64,000 bases of DNA from Dickeya lacustris. Its GTDB lineage: Bacteria; Pseudomonadota; Gammaproteobacteria; Enterobacterales; Enterobacteriaceae. Both the position numbers and the translations under genes were made by a program. The notes beneath the pieces were generated by a model, which was given only the letters and a program-made list of their open reading frames with translations, ran no database searches and was not told the origin of the DNA. Below, in pieces: positions 1-6,689 of the stretch; positions within the stretch are counted from its first letter, which is position 1, and every line of letters starts with the position of its first letter. Where the stretch lies: assembly GCF_029635795.1 (NCBI RefSeq), contig NZ_CP114280.1:1922001-1986000 (forward strand). The letters are read 5' to 3'.

Positions 1-505
1 CGGGAAAAACATGGGCAGAGGCAAAAAACGCTTTCGTCTTGGTGAGCGCGCGGGTGATGACCGCATTGTTATTCATTTCTGAACCGGTGGCAGGCAGCGT
101 CAGTACCGTGCCGAACGGCAATGCGCCAGAGACGCTGGCACCGACGGTTGCCAGAATCTGCCAGGGCTCCCCGACATAGCCTGCCGCCGCTGCAACGAAT
201 TTGGTGCCATCGATAACCGAGCCGCCGCCAACGGCCAGCAAGTAGCTGATTTTTTTCTGGCGGACAATATCGACGGCACGCATCAGGGTTTCATAGGTCG
301 GGTTCGGTTCAACGCCGCCGAACTCATGCGCGATACGCGCACCGAGCGCCTCCCTGACTTGCGCCAGCGTGCCGTTACGCTCGGCGCTTTGCCCACCATA
401 AAGCACCATCACAGTGGCATTAGCAGGCACCAGCGTGGCCAGCTCGGGCACCCTGCCTGCGCCAAAGATAATGCGCGTAGGGTTATAAAACTCGAAATTA
501 TGCAT
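1..505 (-). CDS. yqhD: YqhD-like iron-containing alcohol dehydrogenase (partial, N-terminal 168 residues)
   Basis: The protein reads inward from the ATG at 505 and runs off the window start, so only the N-terminal nucleotide-binding half is visible. It opens MHNFEFYNPTRIIFGAG and carries the GGGSVIDGTKF dinucleotide-binding segment and the LPATGSEMNNNAVI stretch typical of the butanol dehydrogenase/YqhD branch of Fe-containing alcohol dehydrogenases. Family members reduce short-chain aldehydes with NADPH in the cytosol. The gene is divergent from a LysR regulator 194 bp away, which may control it (inference). E. coli yqhD is instead next to an AraC-type regulator, so the symbol rests on protein similarity and not on context. 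Confidence 0.85.
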   Translation of the reverse strand, partial: MHNFEFYNPTRIIFGAGRVPELATLVPANATVMVLYGGQSAERNGTLAQVREALGARIAHEFGGVEPNPTYETLMRAVDIVRQKKISYLLAVGGGSVIDGTKFVAAAAGYVGEPWQILATVGASVSGALPFGTVLTLPATGSEMNNNAVITRALTKTKAFFASAHVFP

Positions 506-698
506 AACGGTGATTTCCTGCGGATCAATAATCAATCATGTCGCGTCGCCCGGCTAAACGGGCGGCGTATTACGCGGCATTATTGCCGCCGGTATTTAAA
601 ACAGTAATATGATGTACAGTTGAATCATTAATAACTTGATGTTGATGATTGGCGGTATTCCCTTTAGCACCCTGAGCGTAAATAACGGTGGAACAGCG

Positions 699-1655
699 AT
701 GGAACTGACACAGCGCGTGCGAGCAATCCTCTCTTTTGTGCAGGCGGCCGACGCCGGAAGCTTTGCCGCAGCGGGGCGGGCAATGGGCATCAGTGCCGCT
801 GCCATCAGCAAAAATATCTCGGGTCTGGAAGAGACGCTGGGCGTCAGGTTGATGAACCGAACCACCCGCACCCTCAGTCTGACGGACGAGGGGCTGGCGT
901 TCCTGCGCCAGGCGCGCATCGCGCTCGAAGCGCTGGACGCCGCCTCCGACGTGCTGGCCCAGCAGCGCGTTGAAATCAGCGGCCATGTGCGCATTTCTAC
1001 CAGCGCCTCCTTCGGCAAAGAGTACATTCTGCCTGCCCTGCCGGGGCTGCAAACACGCTACCCATCCCTGAGCGTCGAGATTGATTTCGATGACCGCGTG
1101 GTCGATTTTGTGCGCGATGGTTACGACCTGGCGCTACGGGGCGGCCAAATCGCAGACTCCGCCCTGATAGCCCGTCCGATCTGCCGCCTGAATATGGTGC
1201 TGGTTGCCTCACCGGACTATTTGCAACAAGCCGGTATTCCTCAAACGCCTCAGGCGCTTTTGCAACATCGCCTGATAGTGCGGCGTTTTCTAGGCGGGAA
1301 GATCTCTCCCTGGAGTTTTCACCGCGACGACGGCAGCATCATCACGCTTGATATCAGCACGCCAGCATTAACGCTGTCTGCACCGGAAGCGCTGACGCAG
1401 GCGGCCTGTCAGGGGCTCGGTATCACTCAGGTCGGCGTACATCACGCCTGGCCACACCTGTTATCCGGGAATCTCAAGGTCTTGCTGCTGGGAACGCACC
1501 AGCCCGGCAACTACGAAATGGTGCTTCAGTATCCGCATCGGGCGTTGATAGCGCCTCGCGTCAGGGCTACGGTGGAGTACCTGCTTGGCACCTTTGCCAA
1601 AGAGAAATCCCTGCATGTTTCACTCAATGAACTCGCGGCATTTAGCTGTACATAG
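699..1655 (+). CDS. LysR-family transcriptional regulator
   Basis: A 318-residue protein with an N-terminal winged HTH (about residues 5-62, AISKNISGLEETLGVRLMNR) and a type-2 periplasmic-binding-like effector domain (about 90-300). The ATG at 699 (MELTQRVRAIL) is preferred because the HTH then starts at the usual distance. An in-frame ATG further upstream at 636 would add an unlikely leader. The gene is divergent from the YqhD-like dehydrogenase and may be its regulator, by analogy with the many LysR genes that control a divergent target. The last codons and the stop lie inside a 17-bp tandem array (1646-1708), so the C-terminus may have been reshaped by that array. The ligand is unknown. 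Confidence 0.85.
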   Translation: MELTQRVRAILSFVQAADAGSFAAAGRAMGISAAAISKNISGLEETLGVRLMNRTTRTLSLTDEGLAFLRQARIALEALDAASDVLAQQRVEISGHVRISTSASFGKEYILPALPGLQTRYPSLSVEIDFDDRVVDFVRDGYDLALRGGQIADSALIARPICRLNMVLVASPDYLQQAGIPQTPQALLQHRLIVRRFLGGKISPWSFHRDDGSIITLDISTPALTLSAPEALTQAACQGLGITQVGVHHAWPHLLSGNLKVLLLGTHQPGNYEMVLQYPHRALIAPRVRATVEYLLGTFAKEKSLHVSLNELAAFSCT

Positions 1656-1708
1656 TCTTTAACTGTACATCGTCTTTAACTGTACATAGCCTTTAACCGG
1701 ACATAACT
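1646..1708. repeat. 17-bp tandem array at the LysR gene end
   Basis: Three near-identical units of ctgtacatagtctttaa (1646-1662, 1663-1679, 1680-1696) are followed by a decayed partial copy to about 1708. The LysR stop codon TAG (1653-1655) lies in the first unit. Confidence 0.9.
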
Positions 1709-2018
1709 GCTGAATTAACAACTTTAGGTTAATTATTTTTCAACCATACGTGCCATTAAGTTTACGATGGAAATCGTTAGAATACGTCTCACTGGATTGA
1801 CGCCCCCTATCCGTAACAGGATATCCGTAACAGGACATGCCGCATCATGTGTTGCCTCAGGCAATCATGATGTTATCCACCGTCAGGCGTAGCAACTGTA
1901 GCAGCACATTGCACCGTGAAGCCCGCAGCAGAAAAGTGGCGCACCGGTATTGGTCTGCCGCAATACACACGCCCTATTCCAGATTTATCGCTATCATTCT
2001 ATTGTTAATGAGGTCGTC
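1656..2018. other. Intergenic region with two short tandem arrays
   Basis: No convincing gene is seen. The region holds the end of the 17-bp array and a perfect 14-bp duplication, tatccgtaacagga, at 1808-1821 and 1822-1835. The promoter of the downstream small secreted protein must also lie here, but no clear -35/-10 pair was fixed. Confidence 0.6.
1808..1835. repeat. 14-bp perfect tandem duplication
   Basis: tatccgtaacagga occurs twice head to tail with no mismatch, in the gap before the DUF1471 gene. Confidence 0.9.
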
Positions 2019-2270
2019 ATGAATATTCGTCAATTTACTTTTTCTGCCTTAATGCTTGCTACTTTATCCCAAAGCGCAATGGCGGCTGATAATGCCAGCC
2101 CTGCACAACACGCAGAGAAAATGGGTTCGGTTTCCGCTACCGCATCATCGCTGGATAGCCTGGAAAATAAACTTGCGCGTTTAACCAAAGCGTCTGGTGC
2201 TACAAGCTATAAAATTATTTTCGCCAACGGGAATAATGATATTCGCGGTGTCGCACTGACGTACAAATAA
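2019..2270 (+). CDS. Small secreted DUF1471 (YhcN/BhsA-like) protein
   Basis: An 83-residue protein. Residues 1-22 form a typical Sec signal peptide (MNIRQFTFSALMLATL, cleavage after AMA). The mature part ends with the DUF1471 core, EKMGSVSATASSLDSLEN followed by a beta-rich segment with YKIIFANGNN. The ATG at 2019 puts the signal peptide at the N-terminus, whereas upstream in-frame starts would bury it. Proteins of this enterobacterial family (BhsA, McbA, YhcN, YdgH) are small periplasmic or envelope proteins induced by stress and affecting biofilm formation. Which member this is cannot be decided. The next gene downstream encodes a MarA-like stress regulator. Confidence 0.85.
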   Translation: MNIRQFTFSALMLATLSQSAMAADNASPAQHAEKMGSVSATASSLDSLENKLARLTKASGATSYKIIFANGNNDIRGVALTYK

Positions 2271-2394
2271 GTTATCTAACGGAAGAAATACCTGAAACCC
2301 GCGTAGAGTACCTTTATGGAAATAAAACATCTTTCACTGTCTGTGAGGAGATGTCGTCGGCTAATGGATATGTTTTTATTCAGGAGTGCTTCTC

Positions 2395-2745
2395 ATGAAA
2401 AAAGAAATCATTGATGATTTAATTACATGGATAAATTCTGATTTAACACGCCCACTGCGCGTAAAGGATGTTGCACGTAAAGCGGGGTACTCACAATGGC
2501 ACTTCCAGCGCATGTTTTATCACATCACCCGGCAAAGTCTGGGGAATTATATTCGTGAGCGCCGCCTGGCTCAGGCCGCTCACGATCTCGCCTGCACGAA
2601 TGAAAGGATCATTGATATCGCCATGAAATATGGTTATGACTCACAGCAGTCCTTTTCACGGGTGTTTGTCAAAACCTATCAAATAACGCCGTTTAGTTAT
2701 CGTAAACAAGGTAAAGCCGCGCGGCTATCTTGTACCAATCACTAA
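2395..2745 (+). CDS. MarA/SoxS/Rob-like AraC-family regulator
   Basis: A 116-residue protein made only of the double HTH DNA-binding domain, like SoxS, MarA, RamA and TetD. First helix: VKDVARKAGYSQWHFQRMF. The second HTH includes DIAMKYGYDSQQSFSRVF with the PFSYRK end. The start at 2395 (MKKEIIDDL) is chosen because AGGAG sits at 2382-2386. A GTG nine bases upstream is less likely. Single-domain members lack a ligand domain and are controlled by synthesis and turnover. They turn on efflux, redox and antibiotic-resistance genes. It may act on the neighbouring reductases (inference). Confidence 0.85.
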   Translation: MKKEIIDDLITWINSDLTRPLRVKDVARKAGYSQWHFQRMFYHITRQSLGNYIRERRLAQAAHDLACTNERIIDIAMKYGYDSQQSFSRVFVKTYQITPFSYRKQGKAARLSCTNH

Positions 2746-2827
2746 TAGGCATTGCCAGCAGGTAATGCCTGTTAACTTTCTGGCTGAATATTATTTGCAG
2801 GGAATAAACCGCACCGCTGCACCTTAT

Positions 2828-3691
2828 TTATTGTTTTAATATTAGGCTGTCTTCGGTCTGCGTAAATAAAACCGGCGCACGGCGCACACAATTTGCTATT
2901 GGCGAATGCATCAGTCGATATCGAATTGCCGGGTGTGCCTGTGCGAATATCGGCAGCATAGCTTGCCGGGCATATTGATAGGCCGTCCATTGCCGGAATT
3001 CCTGGAGCGGTGGGATCGTGACCGGTTCGCGGTTATCAAAACCTATCAAGGCCGCCTCCACGAACGCCCCAATGTCCCTCGCCACAGAGGAACTCTCGAT
3101 ATTGGCATCGGCGTGCTGCCCAATCTCCGTGGGCGTCGCCGCAGGAAGAACGGCTTGAACGTAGACCCCACTGGGAGCCAGTTCCAGACTGAGTCCCTGA
3201 GAGAGAAACAGTACGAATGCTTTGGTGGCACCGTAAACCGTCGCCCCGAATTCCGGCGCTAAACCTATCACGGAGCCAATATTGATAATGGCACCCTCGC
3301 CTGCCGCCGCAAACCTTGGAGAAACGGCGCGGGCGAGCCTGACCAGCGCTATCGTATTGAGGGCGACAAGTCGTTCAATATCGTCAGGCTGTTGTTCAAG
3401 AAAATGCCCACCAATGCTCATCCCGGCGTTATTCACCAGCACCCCAATGCGGCGGTCTTCACGCAGCCGCGCCTCGACCACGGCAAGTTCATCGGGCTGC
3501 GTGAGATCCACCGGTATAACATCGACAGCAACGCCGCTCTTCTGGCGCAGATGGGTTGCCAGGGCATCCATCCGTAGACGATCGCAGCCAACCAACACCA
3601 GATCATGACCACGGCTGGCAAAACGCTCGGCATAGGCTGCACCAATGTCAGATGAAGCATCGGTGATAAGAACCGAAGGCGTCGTTTTCAT
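2828..3691 (-). CDS. Short-chain dehydrogenase/reductase with an altered cofactor motif
   Basis: A 287-residue classical SDR. NNAG is present, as are the catalytic Ser (about residue 140) and the YGATKAF motif (YxxxK). The N-terminal glycine motif, normally TGASSGIG, reads TDASSDIG here: the first two glycines are aspartates, each explainable by one G-to-A change (GAT, GAC). This should hinder dinucleotide binding, so the enzyme may be impaired or may use another cofactor geometry. The gene is divergent from an aldo/keto reductase. Their 114-bp gap carries inverted repeats that resemble sites in front of the nearby tetR gene, suggesting shared control. The substrate is unknown. Confidence 0.85.
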   Translation of the reverse strand: MKTTPSVLITDASSDIGAAYAERFASRGHDLVLVGCDRLRMDALATHLRQKSGVAVDVIPVDLTQPDELAVVEARLREDRRIGVLVNNAGMSIGGHFLEQQPDDIERLVALNTIALVRLARAVSPRFAAAGEGAIINIGSVIGLAPEFGATVYGATKAFVLFLSQGLSLELAPSGVYVQAVLPAATPTEIGQHADANIESSSVARDIGAFVEAALIGFDNREPVTIPPLQEFRQWTAYQYARQAMLPIFAQAHPAIRYRLMHSPIANCVRRAPVLFTQTEDSLILKQ

Positions 3692-3720
3692 GCAATTGCT
3701 CTCTTGTTAGGGTGATATAG

Positions 3721-3792
3721 ATGATACTCATCATGTTTACAAATAGATGATGAATGACCTATATTATAAATGTCAACCGACATTTATAATAT
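3721..3792. promoter_or_regulatory. Divergent control region with a perfect 14-bp inverted repeat
   Basis: ATATTATAAATGTC (3761-3774) and its exact reverse complement (3779-3792) flank the 4-base spacer AACC, just before the aldo/keto reductase ribosome-binding site. To the left is an ATGATactcATCAT element, plus aatagatgatga, whose complement (tcatcatctatt) also occurs before the TetR gene at 4881. This layout fits operator sites for the local TetR repressor (inference). The long palindrome could also act as an mRNA 5' hairpin. Confidence 0.55.
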
Positions 3793-3805
3793 GAGGGTTC
3801 GCCAC

Positions 3806-4855
3806 ATGCACTACACCACGTTTGGTCGTAACACCGGTTTACGCGTATCCGAGCTGGCGCTCGGCACAGGCAACTTTGGTACCCGCTGGGGCTACGGTTC
3901 AGAAAAAGAAGAGGCGAAACAGGTATTTGATCGCTATACCGATGCTGGCGGCAACTTTATCGATACGGCTGATGCCTATCAGTTCGGCCAGTCGGAAGAG
4001 TTTATCGGCGAGTTCATCGCCGCTGAACGCGATCGCTTTGTCGTCGCAACGAAGTACACCCTAAGCGCGATGCCGGACGCAGGCATCTCTCGAACCGGCA
4101 ACAGCCGTAAGAACATGATTTCGTCGGTGGAAAGCAGCCTTAAGCGACTGAAAACCGACCGTATTGATATCCTGTGGGCGCATTTTGACGACCAGCTAAC
4201 CCCGCTGGAAGAGATAGTCCGCACCTTTGACGACCTCGTCCGCGCAGGGAAAATCCAGTATGCCGGGTTATCTAATTTTCCGGCCTGGCGTATCGCCCGC
4301 GCCGATACGATAGCAGAGCTGCGGGGCTGGTCGCGCATTGCCGGTATTCAGGTGGAATACAGCCTGGCGCAGCGCACCGCCGAACGAGAACTGCTGCCGA
4401 TGGCCGAAGCACTGGGGCTGGCGGCAACGCTTTGGTCTCCGCTGGGCGGTGGGCTGTTGACAGGAAAATACCGCAACAGTAATGAAGGCCGTCTGCAAGG
4501 ATTTGGCGGCAGGCTGGTACACATCGAACGGGATACTACGCTGCTCGATGAAGTCATCGCGGTGTCACAAGAGCACCAGCGGCAGCCGCTACACATTGCC
4601 ATTGCCTGGCTGCGACAGAAAGCGGCGCATTCCAGCACCAGCCTGATCCCCATTCTGGGCTCGCGTACCCTGAATCAGTTGGATGATACTCTGGCGGCTC
4701 TGGAGGTGACGCTCACTGATGAACAGATGGCGCGCCTTGATAGCGCCAGCGCCATCTCGCTCGGCACGCCGCACGATCAAATCGCCGGTAGTCTGCCCCG
4801 CGCTCAGGGTGGTGACAGCGCGCGCATCGCCGCGCCACGCACGCCCCGCGCCTGA
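3806..4855 (+). CDS. Aldo/keto reductase
   Basis: A 349-residue TIM-barrel oxidoreductase of the aldo/keto reductase superfamily (YajO/YghZ-like branch). It shows the GGNFIDTADAYQFGQSE motif with the catalytic Asp and Tyr, the K of FVVATKYTLS, the QVEYSLAQR segment, and SRTLNQLDDTLAALEV near the end. These enzymes reduce carbonyl compounds with NADPH in the cytosol. The ATG at 3806 is chosen because GAGGG lies eight bases upstream. An ATG at 3770 would place the start inside the perfect palindrome. The gene is divergent from the SDR and followed by a TetR gene. The three probably form one regulated unit that handles a reactive carbonyl or aromatic compound. Confidence 0.88.
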   Translation: MHYTTFGRNTGLRVSELALGTGNFGTRWGYGSEKEEAKQVFDRYTDAGGNFIDTADAYQFGQSEEFIGEFIAAERDRFVVATKYTLSAMPDAGISRTGNSRKNMISSVESSLKRLKTDRIDILWAHFDDQLTPLEEIVRTFDDLVRAGKIQYAGLSNFPAWRIARADTIAELRGWSRIAGIQVEYSLAQRTAERELLPMAEALGLAATLWSPLGGGLLTGKYRNSNEGRLQGFGGRLVHIERDTTLLDEVIAVSQEHQRQPLHIAIAWLRQKAAHSSTSLIPILGSRTLNQLDDTLAALEVTLTDEQMARLDSASAISLGTPHDQIAGSLPRAQGGDSARIAAPRTPRA

Positions 4856-4878
4856 TCCGTTTAATCATTATTGATGAA

Positions 4879-4926
4879 AGGCATCATCTATTGAGTCCGA
4901 TATTTTCATCCACTAAGATGATGCCT
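4879..4926. promoter_or_regulatory. 11-bp inverted repeat before the TetR gene
   Basis: aggcatcatct (4879-4889) and agatgatgcct (4916-4926) are exact reverse complements with a 26-base spacer. The core catcatctatt is shared with the SDR/aldo-keto reductase gap. This suggests an autoregulatory operator (inference). Confidence 0.5.
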
Positions 4927-4948
4927 GTCCGCTAATGAGGAGAAAACT

Positions 4949-5530
4949 ATGGCCCGTGTATCAAAACAGCAGATGGAGCGAAACCGCGAAGAAATCATCC
5001 ATGTCTCTTCACAGCTGTTTCGGGAACGCGGCCTGAACGGCGTCAGTGTGAATGACTTGATGGCGGCAGCGGGATTAACCCACGGCGGCTTCTATGGACA
5101 CTTTGCGTCCAAGGATGAACTGGTGGCAATTGCCAGCCGCAAGACGTTCGAAGACGTCAACACACAATGGCAGGCAATCAGCCAACAGCCGGGGAAAAAC
5201 ACGCTGTCTACGCTACTAGACGTCTACTTGTCTGCCCGACACCGTGATGACGTCAAAGATGGATGCGCCATCACCGCCTTAGCCGGTGACGTGGCCCGGG
5301 AAAGTGCAGAAAAACCGATACGTGAAGTGTATCTCAACGGTGTGAAGGACATGCTGAATAGGCTGGAGTCCCTTTCCGACAAACACGATGATGAACAGCG
5401 CCAGCAGCAGGTCCTGACGCAAACCGCGCTGTTAGTCGGCGCACTGATGTTATCGCGCGCGACGGCCGGAGATCCGCTGTCGGACGCCTTTATCATCGCC
5501 GCCAAAACAGCACTACTGAACGAAGCGTAG
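4949..5530 (+). CDS. TetR-family repressor
   Basis: A 193-residue protein. The N-terminal TetR HTH (about 10-58) includes GVSVNDLMAAAGLTHGGFYG and the FASKDEL end typical of the AcrR/NemR-type branch. The rest is an all-helical ligand-binding domain with a conserved CAITALAGDVAR segment (cysteine at about residue 107). A strong AGGAG precedes the ATG. NemR-like relatives sense electrophiles through cysteine and control reductases, which would fit the adjacent SDR and aldo/keto reductase (inference). The stop codon sits in the first unit of a 15-bp tandem array that fills the gap to the next, convergent gene. Confidence 0.85.
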   Translation: MARVSKQQMERNREEIIHVSSQLFRERGLNGVSVNDLMAAAGLTHGGFYGHFASKDELVAIASRKTFEDVNTQWQAISQQPGKNTLSTLLDVYLSARHRDDVKDGCAITALAGDVARESAEKPIREVYLNGVKDMLNRLESLSDKHDDEQRQQQVLTQTALLVGALMLSRATAGDPLSDAFIIAAKTALLNEA

Positions 5531-5588
5531 TACATCGGGGCATAGTACATCGGGGCGTAGTACATCGGAGCATAATAGTACATCGGGG
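5526..5588. repeat. 15-bp tandem array between convergent genes
   Basis: Four units of the type cgtagtacatcgggg start at 5526, 5541, 5556 and 5571; the last has a 3-base insertion. The array begins on the TetR stop codon and ends three bases short of the convergent ApbE stop, filling the gap. Confidence 0.9.
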
Positions 5589-5591
5589 CCG

Positions 5592-6581
5592 TTAAATTAA
5601 CGCGAGCGCATCGCTCGCATCCAGCACCGTGAAGGAATACTGGCGCTGCGAAGAGAGAATAATGCGTTGGTCGTGGGTGACGAAAATCGCCTCTATTTCC
5701 GGGTGCTGCGACAGGTAAGCCAGCCCTTTTTCCACACCCATGCCATACAGCAGCGTGGTGTAGATATCCCCCTCGATTGAGGCATCGGAAATAATGGTGA
5801 CGCTGAGTAGTTCGTTATCCAGCGGGTAGCCGGTTCGCGGGTCAAAAATGTGGTGATAGCGCCGCCCGTCGCACTCGAAATAGCGCTCATAAATGCCGGA
5901 CGTCACCACCGATTTATCCACAACCTGTATCACCCCGAGCAGTTCACCGTTCGCACCAAACGGTTTTTGCAGCCCAATCGACCAACCGGCCTGCATTGTA
6001 TGGCGAGGGCGGCCAAGGGTTTGCACGTTGCCGCCCAGATTAAGCAGGGCATGGTAGCAGTGCTGCTGGTATAAAAACTGTTTGATGACATCCGCCACGT
6101 ACCCCTTCGCTATCGCCCCTAAATCCAGCTCCATCCCCGTAAGCGCCAGAAAAACCGACGAGGCCTGCTCATTGAGCACTATCTGTCGCGGGTCGGTCAG
6201 CGCCAGCGCCGCGCTTAACGTCTCGGCTGCGGGCACCCGCTGCCCCTGAAAGCCGACTTTCCAGCACTTCACCACCGGCCCGATGGCGACATTAAAGGCG
6301 CTGTCGGCAAGCAGGCTGACGTCACGGGCGCGTTTTATCAGGTTAAACAGCCGTTGGCTCACCACCACCGGGTGCTGGCCCGCCGCCCGGTTAATCGCCA
6401 TCACCTCGGACTGTTCACGGTTCACCGTCAGCGCGTCCTCGAGCTGCGCGATGCGTGCAAAAACGCGCTGCGCCAATGCCGGGTCTGCTTGCGGTAACGT
6501 TAAGTGAATCGGCGACCCCATCAGCACCGTGGCATAGGTACAGGCACCGGCGTGGTGGCAAGACAGGTTATCCGATGACAT
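5592..6581 (-). CDS. ApbE-family FAD:protein FMN transferase, cytosolic type
   Basis: A 329-residue ApbE homologue. ApbE enzymes move FMN from FAD to a Thr or Ser of target proteins using Mg2+. The fold is recognisable from MELDLGAIAKGYVADV, the LLNLGGNVQTLG stretch, and YHHIFDPRTGYPLDN near the C-terminus. No signal peptide or lipobox is seen, so it should work in the cytosol. The start at 6581 has an AGGAGGTC ribosome-binding site. It lies 108 bp downstream of the large flavoprotein gene on the same strand, and that protein carries an SGAT flavinylation motif. It is therefore very likely the dedicated transferase for its neighbour, as in Klebsiella fumarate reductase loci. A second, lipoprotein-type ApbE lies at 10148-11194. 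Confidence 0.88.
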   Translation of the reverse strand: MSSDNLSCHHAGACTYATVLMGSPIHLTLPQADPALAQRVFARIAQLEDALTVNREQSEVMAINRAAGQHPVVVSQRLFNLIKRARDVSLLADSAFNVAIGPVVKCWKVGFQGQRVPAAETLSAALALTDPRQIVLNEQASSVFLALTGMELDLGAIAKGYVADVIKQFLYQQHCYHALLNLGGNVQTLGRPRHTMQAGWSIGLQKPFGANGELLGVIQVVDKSVVTSGIYERYFECDGRRYHHIFDPRTGYPLDNELLSVTIISDASIEGDIYTTLLYGMGVEKGLAYLSQHPEIEAIFVTHDQRIILSSQRQYSFTVLDASDALALI

Positions 6582-6689
6582 GGCAAGACCTCCTGATGGA
6601 TGCGAAAACGGCGGCCTGCCTGTCGCGCGCAAACAGCCTTGCAGAGACGGCCCCTGACGCCGTTACGGTGCCAGGGGCCGAAGTCCGGC

